Positions 9,337 through 19,732 of a stretch of 64,000 nt of DNA are shown here, piece after piece. A model generated the notes under the pieces. The model did no database searches, was not told where the DNA came from, and saw only the letters and a program-made list of their open reading frames with translations. The number at the start of each line of letters is the position of its first letter. Within the stretch, counting starts at the first letter, position 1. The stretch is from Brucella oryzae (GTDB lineage Bacteria; Pseudomonadota; Alphaproteobacteria; Rhizobiales; Rhizobiaceae): positions 62,001 to 126,000 of the forward strand of contig JAAVLL010000005.1 in NCBI GenBank assembly GCA_012103035.1. Direction: 5' to 3'. Position numbers and translations under genes: made by a program.

Positions 9337-10198
9337 ATGATGGTGGGGTTAGATTTTGTCGCACTAGACGTAGAAACAGCGGATAGCAGCTTTCCAGAAA
9401 GTATCTGCCAAATGGGCTTCGTGATTGTTCGCGAAGGGCGCATCGTCGAGACTTTTACGCAGACCGTAAATACACATCATCGGTTCGGGTGGTGGCAACA
9501 AGCCAATTTGTCGATCACCGAAGAGGACATTGATCGAGCTCCGCCGTTTTCTGAGATCGCTCGATCGATTGCGCATCTGATGTGTGGGGCGGTCTTTAGT
9601 CATACACCCTATGACCGTTTCGCGGTCGGTCGCGCTTGCGACGCGTGCGGGCACAGCTTCGCAGAGACTACTTGGCTTGATAGTGCGCAAGTCGTGCGAC
9701 GAGCATGGCCGGAAAAGTACGGGAAGACGGGGTACGGATTGAAGAATGTCGCGGCCGATCTAGGCATTGAATTTCTGCACCATGACGCTGGCGAAGATGC
9801 GCGGGCTGTGGCGGAAATTGTCATTCGAGCGAGCCTAGAGTGCTCACTAGATGTAGCCGGATGGGCAGAACGGGTCCGAAGACCAATCTTAGGCAATTCA
9901 AGCGCAAAACCGACCTACGTCGGGACGGCAACATTGATGGACCGCTGTATGGCGAGGTTGTCGTCCTCACAGGGGCTTCGATTTGCGGCAGGAAGAACAG
10001 GCCAATTTGGCCGCCTATGCAGGCTGCGAGGTGGAAAATAGCGTTACCAAGAAAACGACGTTGGTCGTCGTGGGTGATGATCGTTTCGCGCGTGGGGAAC
10101 GTTCCGGCAAGTGGAGAAGGGCCGAGGAATTGGCGGGCCAAGGCATTCCTATTCGGGCCATGTCTGAATCCGATTTCCGCGCGCTCATTGCAGATTGA
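9337..10198 (+). CDS. DEDD 3'-5' exonuclease fused to a BRCT domain (frameshifted)
   Basis: The N-terminal RNase T/DnaQ-like exonuclease has the DxE motif in FVALDVETADSSFPESICQM, a middle Asp region (FSHTPYDRFAVGRACDACGH) and the final motif HHDAGEDARAVAEI. The C-terminus is a BRCT domain (GEVVVLTGAS ... ENSVTKKTTLVVVGDDRFA), a phosphopeptide/DNA-end binding module. About 288 aa. Single bases are missing near 9913 (GTCGGG for GTCCGGG) and near 9982. GGAGG precedes the tandem ATGs (9337/9340). Stand-alone exonuclease-BRCT proteins resemble DNA polymerase III epsilon-like repair nucleases. It sits beside a helicase locus, so a DNA repair or anti-DNA function is inferred. Confidence 0.8.
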
Positions 10199-10336
10199 AC
10201 GGCACACGCCTTCCGCAAGTCTTGAATCGGCGTGGGCGAGGAAGAGGACGACGGGGTTCAATGACCGCACGCCACCCCGAGCGGCCGTGCAGCGTCACGC
10301 TGGTGCTAAAATTTAGCGTACGAGCTCGGCGGTTTA

Positions 10337-10519
10337 ATGGCCCAGAAGCTGACCTTTGACCGGTTCGGTGTTGACCTTCAGGTTCCGACTGATATCCGCC
10401 CCTTTGGTCGGCGCTTAGAATCTGCCGGCCTGTGCCTGCTTCACACGATTGATCATACGCAGCGTGTCAGTATGACCGGCGTCGGCGGGAATACCGCGGC
10501 AACGGTTGACTCCATTTAG
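10337..10519 (+). CDS. Possible small ORF
   Basis: A 60-aa frame, MAQKLTFDRFGVDLQVPTDI, with natural-looking composition in its first half but no clear ribosome site and no family I know. It converges on and overlaps by four bases the zinc-ribbon gene on the other strand. It could be a remnant. I list it because 10199-10515 otherwise has no gene. Confidence 0.25.
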   Translation: MAQKLTFDRFGVDLQVPTDIRPFGRRLESAGLCLLHTIDHTQRVSMTGVGGNTAATVDSI

Positions 10520-10788
10520 CCCGAAGCGTCTACGGATGAGAGTTTCCTGATCTCGGCAAGGTCATCGTCTGTCTTGCGCAGAATGAGTTGGAAGCACGCA
10601 TCGCACACACGCCGTTCAGTCGAATAGGCCTGCCCAAGCTTTGGAATCTCGATGCAGGTTGTTCCCATGACGAGGTCGTCGTGGCAGCGATAGCATTTGC
10701 TGAGGCGTTTGACGGGAGTCCGCTTGGGGCGGCCGTTCGTGCCTCCAATCAGCGAAGGCGTTGGCCCTCTAGGATTCGATTTTGTCAT
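10516..10788 (-). CDS. Small zinc-ribbon protein
   Basis: About 90 aa, starting MTKSNPRGPTPSLIGGTNGR. Two CxxC pairs (CYRCHD and CDACF, about 30 residues apart) predict one treble-clef or ribbon zinc site. The N-terminus is basic (GRPKRTPVKRLSK). The ATG lies inside the 3' end of the helicase gene (20-base overlap), so it is probably translated from the same mRNA. The pairing with a helicase suggests DNA binding. No more precise role can be given. Confidence 0.65.
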   Translation of the reverse strand: MTKSNPRGPTPSLIGGTNGRPKRTPVKRLSKCYRCHDDLVMGTTCIEIPKLGQAYSTERRVCDACFQLILRKTDDDLAEIRKLSSVDASG

Positions 10789-12795
10789 ACTCCGCCTTCG
10801 CTTTGCGAACGCGCCTGACAAGCACTTGCAGCAGGTCGTCCAGGTTATCGAGGACAGAACGGAATTCTTCTGTTGTCGCCTGCTGCCTCTCTTTGCCCAG
10901 GCGTTTTTGCATTTCCTTGTTCACCATCATCAGCGCACAGATGTAGTTGTTCCTGCCGGTGAGCTTCAAGGATTTGTATTTGTAGACCATCTCATTGCCG
11001 GTCTGTTTAAGCTCAACATGATTCAGCAACACGTTTGCGAGGCGTTTAGCCTGCTCCTGCATGCGCTTCCTGGCCTCTTCCCACTCACGCTGTGGCTGGA
11101 CCATGAAAGGTGCCGTGGCCGACCTCTTTCGCATTGGAGACTGCTGCGCGAGCCGAACCATTTCCTCAGCCTTGCTGTCGTCGAGGCCGAGGAGCTTCAA
11201 ACGTTCCCGTAGGTCCGCGACGATCTGCGTGTCCTCGACCGACGTGAAATCTTCTTCCCACAAGGAATCGACGACCTCACCGTGGACGACGACCTGGTCG
11301 CCCGCACGAAGCCGCGCGCTACCGTCGAGCACCCCTTGCGGTACCTCCGGTTCGTCGCCGCCAATGACCTTGTCCCAGAACGCCTGGTCGTCGTTCTCGA
11401 ACTCCTTGAATTCCTTCAGGCGTGCGTCGAGGTTCATGCCCAGATGGGTGACGATATGGCCGACATTGTCTGGATGACCCGGATCGTTCTGCACAACGAC
11501 CCGCATTATGCGCCCGACAAACTGGATGTAGGGCGCCAATGACCGGAACGGGCGGAAGATCGCTGCAACGCTCAATTTGGGATGGTCGAACCCTCGCCAA
11601 GCATCTGCACCTGGATGATACAATCGAGTGAGCCGTTGCGCAGTGCCGCAAGAATGGCCGCCTGCTCATCCTCCGTCTGCTTGCTATGGATAACGTCGGC
11701 GTTGAAGCCGCGCTCCTGATACAGCGAACGGATTTCCCGCGCATGATTGATGGAGCACGCGACTGCGATGAGCTGGTGCTGCGTCCCGCTTTGTCTAAGC
11801 TCATCGAGCTTCTGCAAACTGCTATCGACGATGTGCTTGTTGCACAGCCTAGCAAGCGCCACGCCGCGGCTGAACCATTCTTCCTCCTGAGCTTCAGCAC
11901 CTCGTCCAAGGTGTACGTTCGCCCGCCGGCGTCGGAAAATCCGAGCTCAATGGTCGACGGAGCGACGTAACTTGCCTTGAGGCGCTTGATATAGCCTTTC
12001 AGGGTGGCGTTGCGGAATGGATACCGGAACACCAATTCGCCATCGAGTTCCTGGCGATCGCCCCGGAATGGGGTCGCCGTAAGCAGGATGACCTTGGCGT
12101 TTGGAAAACGCTCGATGACTTTCTGCCAGCTAGCGGCCGCGCTGTGGTGCGCCTCATCAACTATGATCATGTCGAAAAGTCATCGGGAAACTGGGTCAGC
12201 CACTTATCGACGTTGGTCGCGAGCTGATGGACGTTCGTGATGACGATATGGGACTTTGTTGCTATCGAGATGTTGCCGCTATCCAGCGTACATGCCAACG
12301 GACCAGACAACATCTGGTCAGCGCTGAGCACACCCGCTTTCCGCCAGAAGCATTTCTGCCGGTTTGTGATGTCCATCGCTTCGTAAAGCCCGTCCTTGAT
12401 GGTGAGGTTGGGCGCGATAACAATGACCCTGCCCTCGGAGAGTCCAAACGGCAGGAGAGAAGCCAGGCCGGTCTTGCCGCATCCGACCGGAACCTGGAGG
12501 ATCGCCTTATTCTTTCCCGCCCGGAAGAATTCATAAGTGCGCAGATAGCCTTCGCGCTGTGGGTCGCGGAGGTGGTCGTTCCCGTCGATGACGAATTCAG
12601 CGTCCAGGAAGAACGACTGCAGGGGCGGGCGGTGCGTACCCACTGGTCGAGCCCGCTCTTTTCGAAGATCCATTTCTTGCCGATCTTCCGCGCCGGGATG
12701 CGGTTCTCGCGCGCCATCGCATACAGCGCGGTCTTGCCCATTCCTAAGTAGATCGCGGTCTCTTCAAGAGAGAGCCAACCGTCAGTATCCGTCAT
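10769..12795 (-). CDS. Excisionase-type HTH fused to a DEAD/DEAH helicase (frameshifted)
   Basis: About 675 aa, read across four frameshifts. Residues 1-55 form an HTH_17/excisionase domain (DGWLSLEETAIYLGMGKTAL, then KIGKKWIFEKSGLDQW). An SF2 helicase follows: motif I VPVGCGKTG, motif II VDEAHH, motif III TATPFRGD, motif V GEGFDHPKL (after repair), motif VI QFVGRIMR. A long helical C-terminus follows (EEARKRMQEQAKRLANVLLN). Shifts lie near 12625, 12174 (T5 read as T4), 11885 and 11587 (G4 read as G3). The architecture recalls restriction-type or defence helicases with their own DNA-targeting domain. The start (12795) opens the HTH. Function in defence or repair is inferred. Confidence 0.8.
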
Positions 12796-13281
12796 ACATC
12801 CTCACAATCTGATATCTAGCGATAGCAAACGACAGATAGAATTGCAAAGGAAATCGGCGGTGGTAGTTGTCGCCCGCATTTGAAGGCGCCACAGTGGGTT
12901 TTAGCCTGGGCAGGAGCGCCACTTGTGCCCAACGCCTGGTTTCGAGCCCCGGATGAGTGGCATTGGATCATGGGTCACGTTGCTGGCCGTTCGACAAAGG
13001 TCAGCAACTGTCCGAATGCCGAAATCCGAGTCCTTGCCGGGACCCAGCCACGTCGGTTTTGTCGTGATGCTTGAATGATGATCCCCTTCGTCAGCGAGAA
13101 TAGTTGCGTGAACAGCCGCCCGTCATGCGGCCAAGGCACAGAGTCCCGTGCCGTCCCTGTTTTCCACCCGCCCAAGGCGGGCGAAGCGAAGCGGAGCAGG
13201 CGAGGGGCTGAACGCGCTTCCCACATTGCGCCGAAGAGAAGCCCCGAGCTTGTGGTAAACGGGGGCGGGACGGCTGCCGTT
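12796..13281. other. Intergenic stretch with a repeated fold (13203-13249)
   Basis: No supported gene. It holds the promoter region of the helicase gene and, near traG, a fold at 13203-13249: GGGGCT pairs with AGCCCC around an inner GCGC/GCGC pair. A related fold occurs at 33748-33784, with the outer stem changed to GGCCT/AGGCC. The element lies at the 3' side of traG, so it could act in transcript termination. Confidence 0.45.
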
Positions 13282-15211
13282 TCAGGATCCAGCTGCTCCC
13301 GTCTTCGGTTGGAAATTGCTCTTGCCGACGAGCGCCGCCATTTCCGGACGGCGGAAGTAGATGGCGCGACCGCAACGTAGCGGCGGATTACCGCCGGTGA
13401 GGATGATCTGCTCATCGGCGCGCATCTGGGTGACTTCATGCGGCAGGATCAGCGGGCGTTGCGAGAGCTGTTGGGAGCGGGTGCGGGACGAACCCATGTC
13501 GCGCGAGGTGCGGCTGACGTGGTTCACCTCTACCGTGGTCATCCCGCAGCGCTCGGAAATGTACTTCGCCGTTTCCGGATCATTGATCGCCGAGAACGAC
13601 ACCCAGGAAGCGGACTCGAACCATTTGCTGGTCGCGTCGCGCCCACCAAAGGCCTCCCGCATCTGCCCGAGCGACTGGAACAGCATCAGGAGTGTGATGC
13701 CATATTTGCGGCCGGCGTCGCGGGCGGTTTCGACGATGCGCATGTAGCCGAGGCGGGCGGCCTCATCGAGCAGGAACAGGGCGCGCTCTTCGAGATCGCC
13801 ATTGCGATTGTAGATCGCCTTGAGGAACGCTCCGATGACGACGCGAGCCATACCGGGGTGATTTTCCAAGGTAGACAGATCGACATTGATGAACACCGTC
13901 GTGCGCCCATTGGCGATGTCGTCCGTCCTGAAAGTGTTGCCCGACACGATGGCCGCGTAGCTGTCGTAGGAGAGCCAGTGCGTCTCCTTGGCGGCGGTCG
14001 CATAGACGCCGGAGAAGGTTTGCGGCGTCATGTTGATGAAGGGGCGATGACCTCTTTGACGAACCGGGAGGTCGAGCTTTGATAAAGATCGGCGAGCTTT
14101 TCCTTGAGCGTTTCTTCCGGCTCGGCCAGTCGCGCGCGGACGATGCGCAGCGATCGTTCGCGCTTGGTATCGTCCGGATCGGACAGCATCACGTCGGCGA
14201 TGACGCCGGTGATGAGCTGTTCGGCCGAGACGCGGAAGAAATCGTCGGCGCCGGAGGTGACGCGTGGTTTTTCCGACATCAGCCACGCCGCCACGGAGGC
14301 AATGTCTTCCTCCGGCGCATTGCCGAAGCGGCCGATCCAGTCGAGCACGTTGAACCCGATGTCGGGTCGTTTCGGATCGAGAATGAGCACGTCCTGACCA
14401 TGCGCTTCGCGATGGGCGGCGACCATCGGCGCAATCTCGGTCGAGGGATCGAGGATGATCATCGAGCCCTTGAACTTGAGCGCCGTCGGCACGACCACGG
14501 AGGTGGTCTTGTAACCGCCGGAACCAGCAAAGACGATGCCGTGCGTCGAGCCAAATCCGCAGTCGAAGCAGACGAGCGGTGATTTTCCGCCCTTGCCCCA
14601 CGTCTCCTTGCGGCGCGGATCGAAGTTGACGCCGGCGACGGAATCCTCGTCGACGCGATAGCGCTCACCGATGACGATGCCACCGCTTTCGGGAAAGAGT
14701 CCTGCGATTGTGGCGCTGTCCATCCAATGGCTATCGCCATGGATGGCGCGACGGCCGGAGAGCCGTTTCGGACCCGTCGCGCCAAAGACGGCATTGCCGC
14801 GCAGCGCAACCCGCAATCCGAACATGCCGGCGACGAAGGCCGTCGCCGCGCCGCCGATAGTGTAAAGGTCAAGTAAGGAAAACAGCGTTCCTTGCGGCAC
14901 CTGGCTGGCGAAATCGGACAGGCGTAGCGTCTCCGAAATGGCGGCGAACGCGGCGGCGGCAACCCCGCCGATCAGGACGCCGAGGCCGGCCGACTGAATG
15001 GCAAGTGAGCCCTTGGCGGCAAAGAGGAAAATGACGCCGATCGCGGCCGCGGCGGCGTAGGGGACGACAAGGCCGCCGCGCCGAGGGTCTGGTAGCTTTC
15101 CGGCGAAGTGCCGAAAGCGGCGAGCCAGGACTCAATCCCCTGGAGCCCCAGAACGGCTCCCAACATCATCATCGCCGGTGCGGTCAGCAGCATCAGTTTC
15201 TTCGCTGTCAT
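13282..15211 (-). CDS. traG: TraG, VirD4-type coupling protein of the first transfer region (frameshifted)
   Basis: About 643 aa. The N-terminus (MTAKKLMLLTAPAMMMLGAV) and further segments to about residue 130 are membrane-spanning. The ATPase domain has Walker A GSGGYKTTS (14516-14542) and Walker B RALFLLDEAARLG. The C-terminus includes GNPPLRCGRAIYFRRPEMAA. This matches TraG of Ti-type plasmids, which links the relaxosome to the mating channel at the inner membrane. Frameshifts near 15080, 14890 and 14035 break the frame. Gene order traG-traD-traC, divergent from traA, is the Ti arrangement. No trb (VirB-like) channel genes are visible in the window for it to serve. Confidence 0.92.
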
Positions 15212-15422
15212 TATCGAATATCGCCTTTCCGATTGCGGCCAATCGAGCGCGCTCGGTTGCGTCGCTGAGCCGCGCAGCCGCATCGATGAGGGCGCCGAGA
15301 ATGACGGCGCGATCCGCACTGCGAAGTCCCGCCTTCACGACGAGACCGCCGAGCTGGATCTTCTCGCGCGCATCCTTCTTCCGGGCTTCCGTTTGTGACG
15401 CCCGGTAGCGGCGCTCATGCAT
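15132..15422 (-). CDS. traD: TraD conjugal transfer protein
   Basis: 96 aa. The core KKDAREKIQLGGLVVKAGLR ... RAVILGALIDAAARL is the TraD signature of Ti-type plasmids, a small protein of the DNA-processing region. Family members are about 71 aa. Here the frame runs on past the usual end and overlaps the traG start by 80 bases, so the true stop may be masked by an indel near 15210. The start at 15422 overlaps the traC stop. Confidence 0.85.
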   Translation of the reverse strand: MHERRYRASQTEARKKDAREKIQLGGLVVKAGLRSADRAVILGALIDAAARLSDATERARLAAIGKAIFDNDSEETDAADRTGDDDVGSRSGAPGD

Positions 15423-15663
15423 CAGGAGCGCCCGTTTGAGAGCGAGCAGCCGGCCCGGAGGTCTTCTGTTTCGTCCCCGCTTGAAATCGCTTTGCCATCT
15501 CTTCGAAGCCTGTGACCAGCTCTGTGTCGGATGCGTTCACTTCGCCTAATCCGGCCTTCAGCGCGAGCCGGCCGATGCGTTCGGCCTCCTTGGTTTCGGC
15601 AAGCTTCAGCTGCTCCTGTAGGCGTTCGATTTCCTCGCGGATACGGGAAGAGGGTCGTCTCAT
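15415..15663 (-). CDS. traC: TraC conjugal transfer protein
   Basis: 82 aa: MRRPSSRIREEIERLQEQLK, a coiled-coil start, then AERIGRLALKAGLGEVNASD and ELVTGFEEMAKRFQ. This is the TraC pattern of Ti plasmids, an accessory relaxosome protein. The ATG at 15663 is preferred over upstream in-frame codons because homologues begin here. It is the first gene of the minus-strand traC-traD-traG run and faces traA across oriT. Confidence 0.85.
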   Translation of the reverse strand: MRRPSSRIREEIERLQEQLKLAETKEAERIGRLALKAGLGEVNASDTELVTGFEEMAKRFQAGTKQKTSGPAARSQTGAPDA

Positions 15664-15751
15664 CGGCGGGGTTCTCCGGTTTCGTAGATGGTCATTGCGA
15701 TGCGGAGAATCGCATTTGACGTGCGCGCAGCGCACCCTGCGAAAACCACAG

Positions 15752-15834
15752 GTAGGCGAAGCCTATGCATTGCGGAAGAATCCCGCCGTTCGGAAGAACG
15801 GTCCAAGGGCGCAGTAATACGTTGCTAGCAACGT
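15752..15834 (+). other. Origin of transfer, oriT1 (Q/Ti-type nic region)
   Basis: The divergent traC-traA spacer contains, in order: the hairpin TAGGC-GAA-GCCTA then TGCATTG (15753-15772), the hairpin CCGTTC-GGAA-GAACGG (15786-15801), the nic-like core CCAAGGGCGCA (15803-15813), and the palindrome ACGTTGCTAGCAACGT (15819-15834). The core matches what I know of the pTi/RSF1010 nic regions (CCAAGGGCGCA; GGGCGCACTTA). oriT2 at 37627-37710 has the same parts in the same order. Confidence 0.8.
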
Positions 15835-15906
15835 TCCGCGTCCGGCCCTGGATGGCCGCGCTCGACCGAACAGCATTCGCGTTCGGATCGAGAGAGCACC
15901 TGCCCT

Positions 15907-18900
15907 GTGGCGATCACGCACTTCACACCCCAATTGATCAGCCGCGGCGAAGGCCGCAGTGCTGTGCGGCGGCTGCGTATCGCCATTGCGCCCGCATGGA
16001 GAACGAGCGCGAGGGCAGGGTGGCAGACTTCTCGCGCAAGCCCGGAATGGTCCATGAAGAGTTTGTGTTGCCGGGCGATGCGCCGGACTGGGCAAGGGCG
16101 CTTATTGCCGATCGCTCGGTTGCCGGCGCGTCCGAAGCCTTCTGGAATAAGGTGGAGGCGTTCGAGACCCGCAAGGACGCTCAGCTCGCCAAGGAGTTCA
16201 TACTGGCGCTGCCGCGCGAGCTGACCGCCGAGCAGAATATCGCAATGATGTGCGAGTTCGTCGCGGAACATGTGAGCACGCGAGGGCTGGTTGCGGACTG
16301 GGTTTACCATGACGCGCCGGGCAATCCGCATGTGCATCTGATGACGACATTGCGCCCGCTGACGGAAGACGGTTTCGGCGGCAAGAAGGTGCTTGTCATC
16401 GCAGAGGACGGACGGCCGGTCAGGTCGAAATCCGGCCAGATCGTTTACAAGCTCTGGGCCGGTGACAAGGCGGACTTCCTCGCTATGCGCGAGGCCTGGT
16501 ACGCCGCGCAGAACAAGCATCTGGAATTGAACGGCCATGACATTCGCGTCGATGGCCGCTCCTATGCCGAGCGTGGCATCGACCTTGAACCGACTTCGCA
16601 TATCGGTGTTGCCAGCAAAAACATTCAGCGGCAAGCGGAGGCTGAAGGGCGCGCGGCCAGGCTTGAACGGCTCGCATTGCACGAGGAAACGCGGCGCGAG
16701 AATGCGCGCCGGATAGAGCGCCGGCCGGAGATCGTGCTGGAGGCGATCGCGCGCGAGAAGAGCGTCTTCGACGAGCGCGATGTCGCCAAATATCTGCACC
16801 GCTATGTCGATGATCCCGGCCAGTTCGCCAACTTGCTGGCGCGCGTCATGGGAAGTCCGGAGGCCGTGAGGATTGAAGTCGAGGGCGTCGATCCCGAGAC
16901 CGGCGAGCGATTGCCGGAGCGTTTTGCGACGCGCGACATGATCCGCATTGAGGCCGAGATGGGGAACCAGGCCGAGCATCTTGCGACGAACGGCCGGTTC
17001 GGCGTCTCAATCAGCGCGCGCGCCGAAGTCGTTGCCGGCCATGCGCAGATTTCCGACGAGCAGAGCTTCGGCCTGGAACGCATCACTGGTAACGAGCGCC
17101 TCGCCATCATCGTCGGCCGCGCCGGCGCCGGCAAGACGACGATGATGAAGGCCGCGCGCGAAGCATGGGAGGCTTCCGGCTATCGTGTTGTCGGCGGTGC
17201 GCTCGCGGGCAAGGCCGCCGAGGGGCTGGAGAAGGAGGCGGGCATTGCGTCGCGAACGCTCGCGTCCTGGCAGCTCCAATGGGAGGGGCCGCCTTCACCT
17301 GGACAACAGATGCGTGTTCGTCATGGACGAGGCGGGCATGGTGTCGTCGCGCCAGATGGCCGACTTCGTTTCTGCTGTTGCCCATGCAGGCGCCAAGCTC
17401 GTTCTTGTCGGCGATGCCGACCAATTACAGCCGATCGAGGCGGGCGCTGCGTTCCGCTCGCTTGCCGATCGCGTCGGTTATGCCGAGCTCGGCACGATCT
17501 ACCGCCAGCGTGAGCAGTGGATGCGCGATGCCTCGATGGATCTTGCCCGAGGCAAGATCGGGGCGGCGATCTCCGCCTATAAGGGAAGGACGCCTGGTCG
17601 GAATGGAGTTGAAGGACCAGGCGGTCAGCGCGCTCATTCGCGACTGGATTGCCGACTACGACCCGAACCGGTCGAGCCTGATCCTTGCGCATCTTCGCCA
17701 CGATGTGCGGACACTGAACGAGCTGGCGCGTGGCGCGCTCCTCGAGCGCGGATTGATCGAAGACGGCCATGCCTTCCGCACGGAAGACGGCATGCGGAAC
17801 TTCGCGGTCGGCGACCAGATCGTGTTCCTGAAGAACGAGGGTTCGCTTGGCGTCAAGAACGGCATGATCGGCCGCATTGTCGAGGCCGAGACGGGCCGTA
17901 TCGTGACCGAGATCGGAGACGACAGACGGCGCGTCGAGATCGACCAGCGGTTCTATCGCAATGTGGATCATGGCTATGCGACCACCATCCATAAGTCCCA
18001 AGGCGCCACCATCGATCGGGTGAAGGTGCTGGCGACCCTCTCGCTCGACAGGCATCTGACCTATGTGGCGATGACCCGGCACCGGCATGACGCAAAACTC
18101 TATTTCGGACGACGCTCGTTCGAGAAGGCGGGCGGGCTCATTCAGAACCTGTCGAAGCGCGGGGCCAAGGACACGACGCTCGATTTCACCGGATCGAAGC
18201 TCTACGAGCAGGCGCTTTCCTACGCCAACAGCCGCGGCCTCCACGGCGCGCGCGTGGCGAAAGCCCTTGTCGAAAACCAGCTCCGTTGGATCAGGGAGCA
18301 GCGCGATCGGCTCGAGACGGCCGCCGCCAGGCTCGCAAGCTTCATCGGGCGGTTCGGCCGTGCCGCCGATCGTCAGGCAGCGGCTGCCGCGACTGCCTCT
18401 CCCGTTTCCCAGCCCTGGGTTCGCGGCCTCGCGACCTGGGCGCAATCCATCCCGCAGCTCGTGGAGGCCAAATTGCAATCAGACGCCACACTCACCCATG
18501 CCTGGACCCAGCTTCGAGACCGCGTCACTCAAGTCTATGAGAAGCCCGATGGCGCGATCGATGCGATGAACCTTTCCACAATCATGAGCGCCAATGTAGC
18601 GGAAAGGCAGGCAGCGCAAAGCCGCATCGTCGACCAGCTCGGTCGCGATCCGGAAGCCTTCGGCGCGATGCGCGGCAAGACCGGCATGTTTGCCTCATCG
18701 GACGCGAAGGCCGAGCGGCAGCGGGCCTTGAACAACGTTCCGGCACTCAGGACAATATTGCCCGATATGTGCGGCTGCGCGCCGAGATCGGAGATCTTCG
18801 CACCGTCGAATTGTCACGCGAGCGCGATCGCAGCCGGGTCGACATTCCTGCATTGTCCGGATCGGCGCAGGGCGTGCTTGACCGCATCCGCGATGCGATC

Positions 18901-19202
18901 GATCGCAACGACCTTCGGCCGCGCTCGGTTTTGCCCTTGCTGACAAAATGGCGAAAGCAGAGATCGACCAGCTCAACAAGGCGCTCGACCAGCGGTTTGG
19001 GGAACGGGCATTCCTTGGCTCGAAAGAGGCCAAAGGGCCGGCCTATGATGCAGCCGCGGCACAAGTCGCCGAGGGCGACCGCTCGAAACTGGTGGCAGCC
19101 TGGCCGAGCTTCAGTGCCGCCCAGCGCGTTGCGGCCTATGAGCGGGCGCAGAAGGAGACGCGGGCTCAGAGCCAGGTCCGCGATCAGGGCATGAGCCGAT
19201 GA
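15907..19202 (+). CDS. traA: TraA relaxase-helicase, MOBQ type (frameshifted)
   Basis: About 1100 aa. The N-terminal MobA/MobL relaxase begins MAITHFTPQLISRGEGRSAV, and carries AAYRHCARMENEREG and the metal-binding motif GNPHVHLMTTLRPL. The helicase domain has Walker A GRAGAGKTTMMK and Walker B FVMDEAGMVSSRQ, then the RecD-type HGYATTIHKSQGAT. The C-terminal part resembles a BID-type domain (LGRDPEAFGAMRGKTGMFAS). It nicks oriT1 covalently and unwinds the strand. Frameshifts lie near 15962, 17280, 17588, 18748 (AGGAC for AGGGAC) and 18938. The TGA overlaps the traF ATG. Confidence 0.93.
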
Positions 19203-19731
19203 CGAGACATTGCAGGGCGCTTGCGATCATCGGCGCCGGCGCCGTGCTTCTCGGTTCGATGGCGGCAGCCTTTGCATGGGGCGGCTATCGCGTGAACTTC
19301 ACGCCCTCCTATCCGCTTGGCCTTTGGCAGATAGAAACGCTGGACCGCCCGGTTGCGGTCGGCGACAGAGTGTTCATCTGCCCGCCTTCCGGTCCTGCCG
19401 TCGATCTCGCCCGCGAGCGCTTTTATCTGCCCAGAGGTCGTTGCCCGGCCGGAACAGCGCCGCTCATCAAGACCGTGGTCGCATTGGCCGGACAGTCCAT
19501 CCGCGTCGAGGGCCAGGTCATCATAGATGATGTGCCCTTGGCAGCTTCGACCGTTCACGCACAGGACACCGAGGGCGGCCGATGAAGCCCTGGATGGGCG
19601 GCATCGTGCCCAAGGGCGAAGTGTTTCTTCATTCCGATTTCGGTGGTTCCTATGATTCAAGATATTTTGGGCCGCTTCCTGCCGACGGCATCCTCGGCCT
19701 CGCACGGGAAATCCTCACCTTCACGCCGTAG
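19199..19731 (+). CDS. traF: TraF, S26-type processing peptidase (frameshifted)
   Basis: About 177 aa. It has an N-terminal membrane segment (IIGAGAVLLGSMAAAFAWGG), the Ser motif FTPSYPLGLWQ, the Lys motif TAPLIKTVVALAGQ, and the C-terminal GGSYDSRYFGPLPADGILG box, as in TraF of Ti and RP4 plasmids. RP4 TraF cyclises the TrbC pilin. One base missing near 19576 (GGCGGCCG for GGCCGGCCG) creates an early stop at 19585; repair gives EGRPMKPWMGGIVPKGEVFL. The start overlaps traA (ATGA). Confidence 0.9.
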
Positions 19732-19732
19732 C

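Noticed and set aside
15825..16979. 384-aa open frame antisense to the relaxase gene
   Set aside because: It is opposite a conserved TraA relaxase domain; long antisense frames are expected at this GC.
17321..18478. 385-aa antisense frame
   Set aside because: It lies opposite the TraA helicase domain with clear motifs on the plus strand.
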